64,000 nucleotides of DNA from Lysinibacillus antri. GTDB taxonomy: Bacteria > Bacillota > Bacilli > Bacillales_A > Planococcaceae. Location: contig NZ_RYYR01000002.1 of the NCBI RefSeq assembly GCF_003977595.1, forward strand, positions 1-64,000, read 5' to 3'. Both the position numbers and the translations under genes were made by a program. The notes under the pieces were generated by a model. It saw only the letters and a list, made by a program, of their open reading frames with translations, was not told where the DNA came from and made no database searches. Shown one piece after another: positions 18,229 to 27,465 of this stretch. The stretch's first letter is position 1; each line of letters starts with the position of its first letter.

Positions 18229-18256
18229 GACCCAAGCATAATTATTCGCTTGGGTC
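18229..18256. repeat. 9-bp hairpin at the probable IS91 edge
   Basis: GACCCAAGC (18229-18237) pairs with GCTTGGGTC (18248-18256). The stop codon of the 83-residue zinc-ribbon gene lies in the loop. There is no T-run on the minus strand, but CCTTTTT follows on the plus strand. Hairpins near one end are usual for rolling-circle IS91-type elements, so this may be part of the element. Confidence 0.45.
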
Positions 18257-18493
18257 CTTTTTCGCTTCAAACATTTCACCGTTACAATACGGGCACTCTA
18301 ATATCACTGGCTCTCCAGGTCTTTTATCTACCATAAATTCTCCGATAATATATGCCGGTACTTCATCAATTTGTTTACATTCCGTGCACACAAAAGGCAC
18401 CAGCTCGATTGGTTCATTTAATCCAAATGGATCATCACTTTCTAACCAAGCTAGTGGGTCTTCTTGCAGTTCTTCACTTTTTTTCTTTGACAT
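18242..18493 (-). CDS. Small zinc-ribbon protein behind the IS91 transposase
   Basis: 83 residues with two CxxC pairs (C36/C39 and C67/C70), which would form a zinc ribbon. The N-terminal 30 residues are acidic and low in structure (DPLAWLESDDPFGLNEP). The gene starts 12 bases after the transposase stop with a good ribosome site (GGAGAAG), so the two are co-transcribed. I do not recognise a family. It may be a passenger or accessory gene of the element, or an older chromosomal gene; the first is favoured by spacing. Confidence 0.65.
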   Translation of the reverse strand: MSKKKSEELQEDPLAWLESDDPFGLNEPIELVPFVCTECKQIDEVPAYIIGEFMVDKRPGEPVILECPYCNGEMFEAKKDPSE

Positions 18494-18505
18494 TTCATCT
18501 TCTCC

Positions 18506-19720
18506 TTACGTTTTATAGATGGACTTTGCGTCTTGCATATAATGATACAGGAGTCCGTGATCGGCATGCCATACTTCTACTAAATCCATCTTCCGATGGC
18601 AATGGGAACACCAAAATGGATCTTTTTCAAACGCTTCTATCATTCGTTCTCGATAGGATTTTTTTCTTTTTGGCATTTTTTGAAGACATAATGAGAGTTG
18701 TTTTGTTCGAACAAACTCATAGAGATTCATTGCCTGACTAGCTTTTTCATAACTTCTTCTACTGTATAACCCAAAACGTCCAACCATACGAAAATGCTTG
18801 GGCGGGATGTGTTGGATTAGATTATAGAGAAAACGATAAATCGATTGTTTTTTCACAATTCTTTTTCCTGTTTGATGATCTTCATACCAAAATGTCACAT
18901 GTTCACGATCATAACCTAGAATACGATACTCGGCTATAGCTGGGCGTGCCAAATAGCGACCAATATATTTCGCCGCTCCTTTCGCATTTTTCATTTTTTT
19001 CTCTGCATTTACATAAAACCCTTTTGGATAGCGTCTATATAAATCATCAATTAGTGCCTTTACTTTTAGGTTATCTGGAAACCATTTCTTCATTGAATCC
19101 ATGACAATCTTCTGCCATGATTTGCGTAAATATTCATAAGATATGTATTCTAATGGACGCCATTCACGATGACAATCCATTGCCCCTTCCGTTATCAACA
19201 CATGAATATGGGGATTAAACTTTAAATCTCGTCCAAATGTATGGATAACTGTAATAATTCCAGGTGTTAATTGAAGTTTCTTATTACGTCTTTGAAAGTA
19301 ATACTCAAAAACTTCGGCAACTAACTGACTTAGTTCGTTCAGTTTTTTTCGGTCTTGGAAAAAGACTTGACGAAGTTCTTCAGGAATCGTAAAAACCATA
19401 TGGCGATGAGGGACATTAAAAACAAGCTCCTGTTGTTTCTCTGACCACTCGTCTGTATATTTCTTCCCACACTTATTACAGAATCGACTTTTACATGAGA
19501 AGTAGATGAATACTGGCTTCGTCTCACCTGGACACCCTAGACATTCATAACGAATATGTCCTAAATCAGGTGACCCACATCGCATCGCCTTTAACACGAT
19601 TTCTTCAATATCTTTCTGGTAAGCTGCTGGAAAAAGATTATGGTGGAGTTTCCAAAACCCATCAAAATGATCTTTTAGTATTCGTCTAATAATACCTCGA
19701 TGATTAAATTGCATATCCAA
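18506..19720 (-). CDS. IS91 family transposase (HUH, Y-type)
   Basis: 404 residues and apparently intact. The N-terminal zinc-binding region has cysteines at 48, 60, 63, 76, 81 and 84. The HUH motif is at H171-H173 (NPHIHVL), and the likely catalytic tyrosines are in KYIGRYLARP (Y252, Y256). Such enzymes nick one strand and move the element by rolling-circle transposition. A C-terminal CxxC-CH cluster is near residues 370-376. Ribosome site GGGAGCTG precedes the ATG. No frameshift is seen, so the element may be active. Confidence 0.9.
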   Translation of the reverse strand: MDMQFNHRGIIRRILKDHFDGFWKLHHNLFPAAYQKDIEEIVLKAMRCGSPDLGHIRYECLGCPGETKPVFIYFSCKSRFCNKCGKKYTDEWSEKQQELVFNVPHRHMVFTIPEELRQVFFQDRKKLNELSQLVAEVFEYYFQRRNKKLQLTPGIITVIHTFGRDLKFNPHIHVLITEGAMDCHREWRPLEYISYEYLRKSWQKIVMDSMKKWFPDNLKVKALIDDLYRRYPKGFYVNAEKKMKNAKGAAKYIGRYLARPAIAEYRILGYDREHVTFWYEDHQTGKRIVKKQSIYRFLYNLIQHIPPKHFRMVGRFGLYSRRSYEKASQAMNLYEFVRTKQLSLCLQKMPKRKKSYRERMIEAFEKDPFWCSHCHRKMDLVEVWHADHGLLYHYMQDAKSIYKT

Positions 19721-19793
19721 CAGCTCCCTTCGATACTATTTTACTAGGAAAAGTTATCCACAGGGCGGAATTTTATAATTTCCTAAACAAAAA

Positions 19794-19825
19794 AAAATCC
19801 ACGTCCAATGATGAACGTGGATTTT
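19794..19825 (-). terminator. Terminator of pheST
   Basis: A perfect 11-bp stem (19794-19804 with 19815-19825) is followed on the minus strand by an extended run of T (complement of the A-run at 19789-19797). Confidence 0.88.
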
Positions 19826-19832
19826 AAATCTA

Positions 19833-22238
19833 TTAACGAACTTCTGCGCCTGCTTCAGTTAAAGCTTTTAATACTTTTTCATGGGCATTGACTACTTCTT
19901 CATCTGTTAGAGTGCGCTCTGGATCGAAGTATGTTAGTGAGAAGGCAACGGATTTTTTACCTGGTGCCATTTTCTCCCCTTCATAAACGTCGAATACTTT
20001 TACATCCTTCAACAGTTTTGTGCCCGACTGACGAATAAGTTCAACAATCTCGCCAGCTGGTTTTACTCGATCAAGCTCAAGTGCAATATCACGAGTCATT
20101 GCTGGGAAACGTGGTACTGGACTATAAACAAGGGCTTCAACCGATGCAGTTAAAATGGCATTTAAGTTTAATTCTGCAACGAATGTCTCTTTTAAATCAA
20201 GATTTTTACGTTCTGCTGGATGTAAGCCACCGATAAGCCCAATTTTCTCACCATCTAAGTACACAAATGCAGTTTGGCCAGGATGTAAACCATCAACTGC
20301 CGCTTTTTCATAGGATACGCGGTTTGTTAAGCCTAATTTTTCGAATAACCCTTCTACAATGCCTTTTACAATAAAGAAATCGGCAGTTACTTTTTCACCT
20401 TGCCATGCATTGTCTACCCATTTACCAGTTACAACGACAGCCACGTGTTCTTCTTCGTAAGGAAGGTCTTCTGCTGTTTTTCCTAAGAATACAGAACCAA
20501 TTTCATATAATGCCACTGTTTCAGCATTACGCGCTACATTGTAACTTGCTGATTCGATTAAATGTGGAAGTAAGCTTTGACGTAATGTTGAGCGTTCTTC
20601 ACTCATTGGCATTAATAATTTTGTTGTTTCTTCTGCTTTTAACGCATATTTTTGAGATAATTCAGCAGAAGTTAATGAGTAAGTTACAGCTTGGTAAAGT
20701 CCTGCACCTTCTAGGAAATTGCGTGCCACTCGACGTTTTGCTTGGTAAGGTGTTAAGCCACCTACTTGATCATTTCCTTCTGGTAACGTCATTGGAATTT
20801 CGTCGTATCCATAAAGACGTGCAATTTCTTCTACGATATCTTCTTCAATTTTAATATCTTGACGACGTGTTGGCGCATCGATAATTAGTAATCCATTGGC
20901 AGCTTCTACATCGAATTTTAAACGATTTAAAATGGAAAGCATATCTTCTAGGGAAATTTTCATTCCAAGACGTGCATTAATGAAGTCCGGTGAAACGACT
21001 ACGCGAGCAGGTGTTTTATCTAAATCATCTACAAGCACCGTACCATCTAATACTTCGCCACCTGCAAGCTCAGCTAATAATTGTGCCGCGCGTTCAGCTG
21101 CGACAAGAACACGATTTGGATCTACCCCTTTTTCAAAACGAGCAGATGAATCCGAACGTAATCCTAATTCTTTTGATGTACGACGAACGGATAACCCTTC
21201 AAAGTAAGCTGATTCAATAACTACTGTTGTTGTGCTTTCTGTTACTTCTGAGTTTGCACCACCCATGACACCCGCAACTGCAACTGGTTCTACCCCATTT
21301 GTGATAACTAAGTTATGAGCTTTTAAAGTGCGTTCTTGATCGTCTAATGTCACGATGTTTTCGCCTTCATTGGCTAAACGAACAACGATTTCTTTTGTTT
21401 TTAATGAATCATAATCAAATGCATGAAGCGGTTGACCGTACTCCATTAAAATATAGTTTGTAATATCGACTACATTGTTGTGTGGACGAACACCAGCTGC
21501 CATTAAATAATGTTGTAGCCAAAGTGGTGATTGTGCGATTTTTACGTTTTTCACAACTTTTGCTGCATATAATGGATTTTCTTTCGCTTCTACACGCAAG
21601 TTTAAATAATCTGCTGCTTTTTCATAAGATGTTTCATAGTTTATCTCTGGTAACTTCACATCACGTGAAAGAATTGCCCCAACTTCATAAGCTACCCCTA
21701 ACATGGAAAGGGCGTCTGAGCGGTTTGGTGTTAAGCCTAGTTCTAATACTGTATCACGTAAACCAACAAGCTCTAATGCGTCACTTCCTGGAACAGCATC
21801 TTCAGGTAATACATAAATTCCGTCTGCATATGCTTTTGGAACGACTCTACCTTCTATACCTAACTCTTGAAGCGAACAAATCATCCCGTTCGATTCTTGG
21901 CCACGCATTTTGGCTTTTTTAATTTTAATGCCACCTGGAAGACGAGCTCCTGGTAAAGCAACGATTACTTTTTGACCAGCATCCACGTTAGGCGCACCAC
22001 AAATAATTTGGCGTACATCCCCTTCGCCTACTTCTACCTGACACACATTTAATTTATCTGCATCTGGATGTTTTTCTTTTGATACGACATAACCCACTAC
22101 GACATTTGTCATACCTTGTGCGCGGTCGATTACTGCATCTACTTCAATCCCTGAACGGGTAATTTTTTCTGCTAATTCTTCATGTGTTAAACCATCAATA
22201 TCTACATATTGTTTTAACCAATTTAATGATACTAACAT
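19833..22238 (-). CDS. pheT: Phenylalanine-tRNA ligase beta subunit
   Basis: 801 residues, the usual bacterial size. It has an N-terminal EMAP-like tRNA-binding domain (about 39-150), B3/B4 editing region, B5 domain (about 405-480), a catalytic-like core, and a C-terminal ferredoxin-fold anticodon-binding domain (about 705-801, YSPVPRFPAMTRDIAL). With PheS it forms the alpha2-beta2 enzyme that charges tRNA-Phe. It is 12 bases downstream of pheS in one operon under the T-box at 23463-23700. Confidence 0.97.
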   Translation of the reverse strand: MLVSLNWLKQYVDIDGLTHEELAEKITRSGIEVDAVIDRAQGMTNVVVGYVVSKEKHPDADKLNVCQVEVGEGDVRQIICGAPNVDAGQKVIVALPGARLPGGIKIKKAKMRGQESNGMICSLQELGIEGRVVPKAYADGIYVLPEDAVPGSDALELVGLRDTVLELGLTPNRSDALSMLGVAYEVGAILSRDVKLPEINYETSYEKAADYLNLRVEAKENPLYAAKVVKNVKIAQSPLWLQHYLMAAGVRPHNNVVDITNYILMEYGQPLHAFDYDSLKTKEIVVRLANEGENIVTLDDQERTLKAHNLVITNGVEPVAVAGVMGGANSEVTESTTTVVIESAYFEGLSVRRTSKELGLRSDSSARFEKGVDPNRVLVAAERAAQLLAELAGGEVLDGTVLVDDLDKTPARVVVSPDFINARLGMKISLEDMLSILNRLKFDVEAANGLLIIDAPTRRQDIKIEEDIVEEIARLYGYDEIPMTLPEGNDQVGGLTPYQAKRRVARNFLEGAGLYQAVTYSLTSAELSQKYALKAEETTKLLMPMSEERSTLRQSLLPHLIESASYNVARNAETVALYEIGSVFLGKTAEDLPYEEEHVAVVVTGKWVDNAWQGEKVTADFFIVKGIVEGLFEKLGLTNRVSYEKAAVDGLHPGQTAFVYLDGEKIGLIGGLHPAERKNLDLKETFVAELNLNAILTASVEALVYSPVPRFPAMTRDIALELDRVKPAGEIVELIRQSGTKLLKDVKVFDVYEGEKMAPGKKSVAFSLTYFDPERTLTDEEVVNAHEKVLKALTEAGAEVR

Positions 22239-22250
22239 ATTTGTGACCCC

Positions 22251-23288
22251 CTACTCTTCTGTTCTGTGGAATTGAGATAAGAAACGAGTATCATTTGTAT
22301 AGAAATGACGAATATCATCCACTCCATATTTCAGCATTGCGATACGTTCTGCACCGATTCCAAATGCGAAACCTGATAATTTTTTCGAATCATAGCCAGC
22401 CATTTCAAGTACGTTTGGATGGACCATACCCGCACCTAAAATTTCAATCCAACCTGTTTGTTTACATACGTTACAGCCAGATCCACCACATTTGTGACAA
22501 GAAACGTCTACTTCAACGGATGGCTCTGTGAATGGGAAGAAACTTGGGCGTAAACGGATTTCACGCTCTTCGCCAAACATTCTTTTTGCTAATGCATCAA
22601 GAGTTCCTTTTAGATCACTCATGCGAATGTTTTCGCCAATAACTAATCCTTCAATTTGCATAAATTGGTGTGAGTGAGTTGCATCATCATTATCACGACG
22701 GAATACTTTCCCTGGGCAAATGATACGAATTGGTTCACCTTTTTTCGCTTCCATAGTACGCGCTTGTACTGGTGAAGTGTGTGTACGAAGAAGTGTTTCT
22801 TCTGTAATGTAGAACGTATCTTGCATATCACGAGCTGGGTGACCTTTTGGCAAGTTTAATGCTTCGAAGTTGTAGTAATCCTTTTCAACTTCAGGACCTT
22901 CTGCGATTTCATAACCCATCGATAAAAATAAATCTTCAATTTCCTCAACTACTCGCGTTAATGGGTGACGATTTCCTGTACGAATTTTACGTCCTGGTAA
23001 AGTTACATCAATGGATTCTTTTTCTAATTGCTCTTGGATTGCTTGTTGTTCAAGCTCTGCTGTACGCGCTTCTAATTGAGCCGTTACGTTTTCGCGAACT
23101 GTGTTTACAAGGGCCCCCATTTTCGGACGCTCTTCTGGAGATAATTTCCCCATGCCTTTTAATAAATCTGTAATTGGCCCTTTTTTCCCTAAATAGGCAA
23201 CACGAACGTCATTTAATTCTTTTAAATTGGAAGCTGCAGCAAGTTTCGCTAACGCTTCTTGTTCTAATTGCTTTAATTGTTGTTCCAC
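22251..23288 (-). CDS. pheS: Phenylalanine-tRNA ligase alpha subunit
   Basis: 345 residues. An N-terminal coiled coil (1-90) binds tRNA. The class II catalytic core follows, with [15 protein letters not shown] (about 130), [12 protein letters not shown] (motif 2) and [17 protein letters not shown] (motif 3). Ribosome site GGAGGAATA lies ahead of the ATG. The leader upstream contains a 21-bp periodic repeat cluster and then a phenylalanine T-box. Confidence 0.97.
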   Translation of the reverse strand: MEQQLKQLEQEALAKLAAASNLKELNDVRVAYLGKKGPITDLLKGMGKLSPEERPKMGALVNTVRENVTAQLEARTAELEQQAIQEQLEKESIDVTLPGRKIRTGNRHPLTRVVEEIEDLFLSMGYEIAEGPEVEKDYYNFEALNLPKGHPARDMQDTFYITEETLLRTHTSPVQARTMEAKKGEPIRIICPGKVFRRDNDDATHSHQFMQIEGLVIGENIRMSDLKGTLDALAKRMFGEEREIRLRPSFFPFTEPSVEVDVSCHKCGGSGCNVCKQTGWIEILGAGMVHPNVLEMAGYDSKKLSGFAFGIGAERIAMLKYGVDDIRHFYTNDTRFLSQFHRTEE

Positions 23289-23337
23289 GTTTATTCCTCC
23301 TTCAACTATTTTGCATTGTTTGGGTTTTTGTTGGGTT

Positions 23338-23444
23338 TTATGTGCGATTTTTTGATGTTTATGTGCGAATTAGTTCCCTTTATGTGCGGTTTTCGCCTCG
23401 TTATGTGCGTTTCTGACAACTTTATGTGCGAATTTCACACAACT
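23338..23444. repeat. 21-bp periodic cluster, keyword TTATGTGCG (5 copies), pheS leader
   Basis: ATGTGCG begins at 23340, 23361, 23382, 23403 and 23424, exactly 21 bp apart each time. The spacers differ but are T-rich. The cluster lies between the T-box terminator and the pheS start, so it would be transcribed into the pheST leader when the T-box reads through. In the sense strand the keyword reads CGCACATAA. Confidence 0.92.
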
Positions 23445-23462
23445 CCCAATGCATACAAAAAA

Positions 23463-23700
23463 CCCCGCCCCTAAAAAAGGGACGAGGACTAATTTCGCGG
23501 TACCACCCTAGTTATTGCAAAAAAGCAATCACTTCATTAACATAACGACTAATTTAGCCGGCATTCCTTTCACTACTTAGATCCCGGAAGCTGCTTGCGG
23601 GGTGAACTTCAATATTTGCGAACAGTACATAAGCTTGCAGTCTAAGGCTTATGCTCCCTAAAAAGTCGCTGTTATATTTACTCTTCCCGCTCAACGCATT
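23463..23700 (-). promoter_or_regulatory. T-box riboswitch leader of pheST, phenylalanine specifier
   Basis: On the minus strand GCGGG pairs with CCCGC at the base of stem I. Next to this stem lies GAAG-TTC-A; the specifier TTC (complement of 23604-23606) is a phenylalanine codon. The T-box core GGGTGGTACCGCG is the complement of 23496-23508. UGGU fits the A discriminator of tRNA-Phe. The terminator stem is 23479-23487 with 23463-23471, followed by TTTTTT. Uncharged tRNA-Phe should switch pheST on. Confidence 0.93.
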
Positions 23701-23771
23701 TCATTTTATAGATTTCTAAATCCTCCATTATTTTACGTCAAATCGACTAATGTTTCAAGTTATGAGCGAAT

Positions 23772-24533
23772 TTAACGCACTAATTGATATAACAGGATTC
23801 CTGTAGCAACTGCCACATTTAAAGATTCTGCTTGCCCGAATATCGGAATAATCACATTTTGATCGGTTTTATTGAGAAGTTGTGGATGAATCCCACTGCC
23901 TTCATTTCCAACAATTAGAGCGAATTTATCTGAATGCTCGATTTCTGTATAGACCACTGCTTCCTCAAGGGCTGTGCCATATACTTTCACGCCATCTTCT
24001 TTTAAGTCTTCAATCCATTCCATTAACTCACCGCGTACGATTGGAATGTGAAAGTGAGAGCCTTGTGCTGAACGCAATGTTTTCGGATTATATGCATCGG
24101 CACATCCTTTCCCAAGGACTACTGCATCAATTCCTGCTGCATCTGCTGTACGAATCATTGTTCCGATGTTTCCTGGATCTTGAACCGCATCCACAAGTAA
24201 TAGCTTGCGCCAATTGTATTGCTCATCTCTTGGTACTTCAAGTTGTTTACAATGAGCAAATACGCCTTGTGAGTTTTCAGTTTCTGCAATTTCTTTTGCA
24301 ATCGCCGCTGTCACTTCGACCATTTCGACATTATCGATAGCCCATAATAAAGGTAAATCGACCCCTTCACGGACAATGATTTGTATGATTTGCTCTTTAT
24401 TTTTTAACGCTTCTTCTACTAAATGGAAGCCTTCAACAAGAAATTCTCCTGTTTTTTCACGCTCTTTTCTTGTTGTTACGAGTTTTTTCCAATGTTTCAC
24501 TAATGCATTTTGTATTGATTCAATTCGTTTCAT
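23772..24533 (-). CDS. rlmP: TrmH/SpoU-family 23S rRNA ribose methyltransferase
   Basis: 253 residues from the ATG at 24533. A longer reading from 24557 lacks a ribosome site, whereas AAGGGCGG lies upstream of 24533. The N-terminal L30e-like RNA-binding domain (1-100) precedes the knotted SPOUT domain with DPGNIGTMIRTADAAG, IVGNEGSGI and AESLNVAVATGILLY. The B. subtilis neighbour of pheS, YsgA, has been renamed RlmP for 2'-O-methylation of 23S rRNA. Orthology is inferred from synteny and length. Confidence 0.82.
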   Translation of the reverse strand: MKRIESIQNALVKHWKKLVTTRKEREKTGEFLVEGFHLVEEALKNKEQIIQIIVREGVDLPLLWAIDNVEMVEVTAAIAKEIAETENSQGVFAHCKQLEVPRDEQYNWRKLLLVDAVQDPGNIGTMIRTADAAGIDAVVLGKGCADAYNPKTLRSAQGSHFHIPIVRGELMEWIEDLKEDGVKVYGTALEEAVVYTEIEHSDKFALIVGNEGSGIHPQLLNKTDQNVIIPIFGQAESLNVAVATGILLYQLVR

Positions 24534-24619
24534 GTTGCTTTGTACCGCCCTTTTCATTCATTTCTATTGCCAATTCTACATGAAAAGTGGAACAGTGTAA
24601 AAATTTATTGATGAATGCT

Positions 24620-25723
24620 TTAATCTATGGCAATTTTCGTAAGATGTGCACCCAATTTTCCAATCTGTTCTTTCGTTGTATCAACCCCAAAAGAAATTCG
24701 GAAAAATTGACGAGCTTTTGTCAAATCATACCCCATTGCCATAATCGCTTTCGTGCCAGACGCGCTATTGATATCGCATGCACTGCCTGTTGAAATACAA
24801 ATATTCTCTTCATTTAAACTGAGCATCACAAATTGGCCTTCCACACCCTTCATACATAAACCACAAATGCTCGGTAGTTGGCTTTCACTTGGTGCTTCGA
24901 TGAACTCAATGGCTGGACTTTTAATACTCGCCTTTAGATTGTTTCGTAATGACCAGTATTTCTCTAAATTGTATTCATACTGCTCAACTGCAACAGTCAT
25001 GGCAATAATCGCTGGCGTATCCACTGTCCCCCCACGTATCCCTTTTTCATGGGTTACCCCTGGAAAGACTGGAACAATTCTTTTGCGCGGGTTGAGGTAA
25101 ATGGCTCCACACCCTTTTGGACCACCTACTTTATGTGCTGATATCGTAATCGCATCTACATTGTTCGAAAAAGCATCAATCGGCAATTTACAAAAAGACT
25201 GAACACAATCAACATGATACGGAATCCCGTGAAGCTTTGCGATGTTCGCTATTTGCTCTACTGGTTGGATGGATCCAATTTCTGAATTGACATGTTGAAT
25301 GGAAATGAGGACTGTATCTTCTCGAATCGCTTCTGTTAATCCCTCTAAATCTATTAAGCCATTTTCAGTAAATGAAAGCTTTGTTATTTCAAATCCTTCT
25401 CGCTCTAACGTATTCATCGCTGCATGTACACTTGTATGTTCTGCTGCTGACGTGATGATATGCTTACCCTTTCCCGCTCGTGCTAATGACAAAATCGCAA
25501 TGATATTTCCTTCCGTACCGCTACCTGTAAAGTAAATACCGTCCCGATTTACTCCCATTTTGCTCGCAATAACGCTTCTTGCATGTTCGAGTAAAAGATG
25601 CGCCTTCCCGCCTGCATCATGCAAACTCGATGTATTGCCAAACAATTCTTTTGCAGCACTGCTATAAGCATCAATGGCGGCATCTGTCATTGGTGTTGTT
25701 GCTGCATAATCTAAATAAATCAT
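24620..25723 (-). CDS. nifS: Cysteine desulfurase of the NAD locus
   Basis: 367 residues from the ATG at 25723, which has AAAGGA 9 bases upstream; an upstream in-frame start at 25783 has none. PLP-dependent aminotransferase class V fold: MIYLDYAATTP at the start, PLP lysine K198 (SAHKVGGPKG) and persulfide cysteine C316 (STGSACDI). It removes sulfur from cysteine. Next to the divergent nadBCA operon it most likely supplies sulfur for the iron-sulfur cluster of NadA, as in B. subtilis. Confidence 0.92.
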   Translation of the reverse strand: MIYLDYAATTPMTDAAIDAYSSAAKELFGNTSSLHDAGGKAHLLLEHARSVIASKMGVNRDGIYFTGSGTEGNIIAILSLARAGKGKHIITSAAEHTSVHAAMNTLEREGFEITKLSFTENGLIDLEGLTEAIREDTVLISIQHVNSEIGSIQPVEQIANIAKLHGIPYHVDCVQSFCKLPIDAFSNNVDAITISAHKVGGPKGCGAIYLNPRKRIVPVFPGVTHEKGIRGGTVDTPAIIAMTVAVEQYEYNLEKYWSLRNNLKASIKSPAIEFIEAPSESQLPSICGLCMKGVEGQFVMLSLNEENICISTGSACDINSASGTKAIMAMGYDLTKARQFFRISFGVDTTKEQIGKLGAHLTKIAID

Positions 25724-25845
25724 ATGTCGAATTCCTTTCATTTCATCTGAATTTTTATAAAGCCAAACCTCTATATTCCACAATGATTTCTTATCATTTA
25801 GTAGTAAAATCAGTACTTGTTTTCTATTTCATTTTATGTAAATAT

Positions 25846-25863
25846 AGGTGTCAAGACAACTGT
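25846..25863. promoter_or_regulatory. Candidate NiaR operator between nifS and nadB
   Basis: AGGTGTCAAGACAACTGT contains the palindrome TGTCAAGACA (25849-25858) between the divergent nifS and nadB starts. In related Bacillales the nicotinate-responsive repressor NiaR (YrxA) controls both units. The match to its motif is from memory, and the regulator gene is not in this window. Confidence 0.5.
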
Positions 25864-25878
25864 AAAGAAGGGAACTTT

Positions 25879-27465
25879 ATGAAAATCGAAACTGATGTCG
25901 TCATTATCGGAAGTGGTGTTGCAGCCTTACAAGCAGCTCGAATATTGGCACCATCCTTTGCTGTTCATATTGTTACAAAAGCAGACATTACACATGGTAG
26001 CTCTTATAAAGCACAGGGTGGGATTGCAGCGGTAACAAGTGAACATGACAATACCTCGCTACACATTCAAGACACGTTGGATGCAGGTGAACATCATCAT
26101 GCCGTTGACAATGTCAATTCATTAGTGGAGCAAGGAAAAGAAGCCATTGCTCATCTCATTCAGGATCACTTTCAGGTGGACCGAAATGAAAACGGTGAAA
26201 TTTCTCTAGGTTTAGAGGGTGCACACCGGTATCCACGAATTATCCACTCAGGGGGAGATGCAACCGGGAAAGCTTTGATCGACTATTTGATTGAGCAACT
26301 ACCCAAAAAAGTTGTCATCCACCAACACGAGCTTGCCTATGAACTTCTTTTAAATTCTTTAGGGGAATGCATTGGAGTAAAAACAATGACGGATACAGAC
26401 ATCAATACGTATTTTGCTTCCTATGTCATTTTAGCTACTGGTGGTGCTGGAGCGCTATATGCTTCTACATCAAACTGTCCGGATAGTTATGGTGATGGCA
26501 TTGCATTAGCGTTTTTAGCCGGTGCAAAATTAGCCGATATGGAATTTGTTCAATTCCATCCAAGTTTACTTTACATTAATGGAAAAGCGAGAGGCCTTGT
26601 ATCAGAAGCGGTGCGCGGAGCTGGTGGATATTTTACAGATGCCAATGGTCGCAAATTAATGGAAGGCATTCATCCCCTTGGAGATTTAGCACCAAGACAT
26701 ATTACAGCCTACGAAATGTATAAAGAGCGTGCAAAAGGCAATGAAGTTTACCTGGATATTTCAAACATTAGCGAATTCAACAAGAAGTTCCCGACCATTA
26801 CAACATTATGCGAAAAACATGGTATCAACCTATCTGAAGGACGTATTCCAATCGCACCAGGAAGTCACTTTTTAATGGGTGGGATCGTAGCGGATGCTTA
26901 CGGACGCACGAGCATTCCACGATTATTGGCAGTAGGAGAAGTTGCTTGCACAGGCGTACACGGAGCAAATCGATTAGCGAGCAATTCTTTATTAGAAGGA
27001 ATTACGTTTGGCAAATTAATGGCTGAAAACCTTTTGAAAAATGGAACAAAACAAAAAAACGATCAGATCGTCTATAACCATAAAAAGCCAAAAAATTATG
27101 GGCTACTTTCCCCTTCTACTCTACAAAAAGAAATGCTAGCACATGCCGGTATTTTAAGAGACGATGAAGGATTAAATACTTTAATAAAAGCTTTACCAAC
27201 TTTTGAACAATTACAATCAATCAACTTTAGCCAACTAACTCGTGCGGAAATTGAACTTTATTTTATGCACATTACAGCTTTATTAATTGCCAATGCCGCC
27301 CTTACTAGACAAGAATCTCGAGGTGCTCATATTCGAAAAGACTACCCGGAGAAATCCAACGAATGGCAAAATAAGTGGGTTGTGTTTGAAAACGGAAAAA
27401 TGAATGTGAGGGAAGGATTATATGAACAAAATCAAATTACAAACTATGTTACAGCAGTTTTTTAA
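25879..27465 (+). CDS. nadB: L-aspartate oxidase
   Basis: 528 residues from the ATG at 25879 with ribosome site AAGAAGGGAA; the frame is open far upstream but without a proper start. FAD-binding motif VVIIGSGVAALQAA (about 8-21), SSYKAQGGIAA, GGDATGKAL and ILATGGAGALYA are visible, and QFHPSLLY lies in the active site. It oxidises aspartate to iminoaspartate, the first step of de novo NAD synthesis. The end overlaps nadC by 44 bases. A C-terminal helical domain completes the succinate-dehydrogenase-like fold. Confidence 0.95.
   Translation: MKIETDVVIIGSGVAALQAARILAPSFAVHIVTKADITHGSSYKAQGGIAAVTSEHDNTSLHIQDTLDAGEHHHAVDNVNSLVEQGKEAIAHLIQDHFQVDRNENGEISLGLEGAHRYPRIIHSGGDATGKALIDYLIEQLPKKVVIHQHELAYELLLNSLGECIGVKTMTDTDINTYFASYVILATGGAGALYASTSNCPDSYGDGIALAFLAGAKLADMEFVQFHPSLLYINGKARGLVSEAVRGAGGYFTDANGRKLMEGIHPLGDLAPRHITAYEMYKERAKGNEVYLDISNISEFNKKFPTITTLCEKHGINLSEGRIPIAPGSHFLMGGIVADAYGRTSIPRLLAVGEVACTGVHGANRLASNSLLEGITFGKLMAENLLKNGTKQKNDQIVYNHKKPKNYGLLSPSTLQKEMLAHAGILRDDEGLNTLIKALPTFEQLQSINFSQLTRAEIELYFMHITALLIANAALTRQESRGAHIRKDYPEKSNEWQNKWVVFENGKMNVREGLYEQNQITNYVTAVF

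Larger units (their letters stand above)
18229..19790 (-). mobile_element. IS91-family insertion sequence (boundaries approximate)
   Basis: It consists of the transposase gene, the small zinc-ribbon gene behind it and non-coding flanks, between the BmrC-like gene and pheT, where relatives usually have no such genes. IS91-type elements lack terminal inverted repeats and target duplications, so the ends cannot be set from one copy. The right limit lies before the pheT terminator at 19794. Confidence 0.6.

Noticed and set aside
23277-23474. Reading frames with a 7-residue repeat (FMCxF-like) through the pheS-leader cluster
   Set aside because: A 21-bp period automatically gives 7-residue repeats in any open frame. 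No ribosome site, and the frame lies opposite to the T-box leader.
25579-25878. 100-residue N-terminal extension of nadB
   Set aside because: It overlaps the divergent nifS gene and its start region; the ATG at 25879 has a ribosome site and the family N-terminus.
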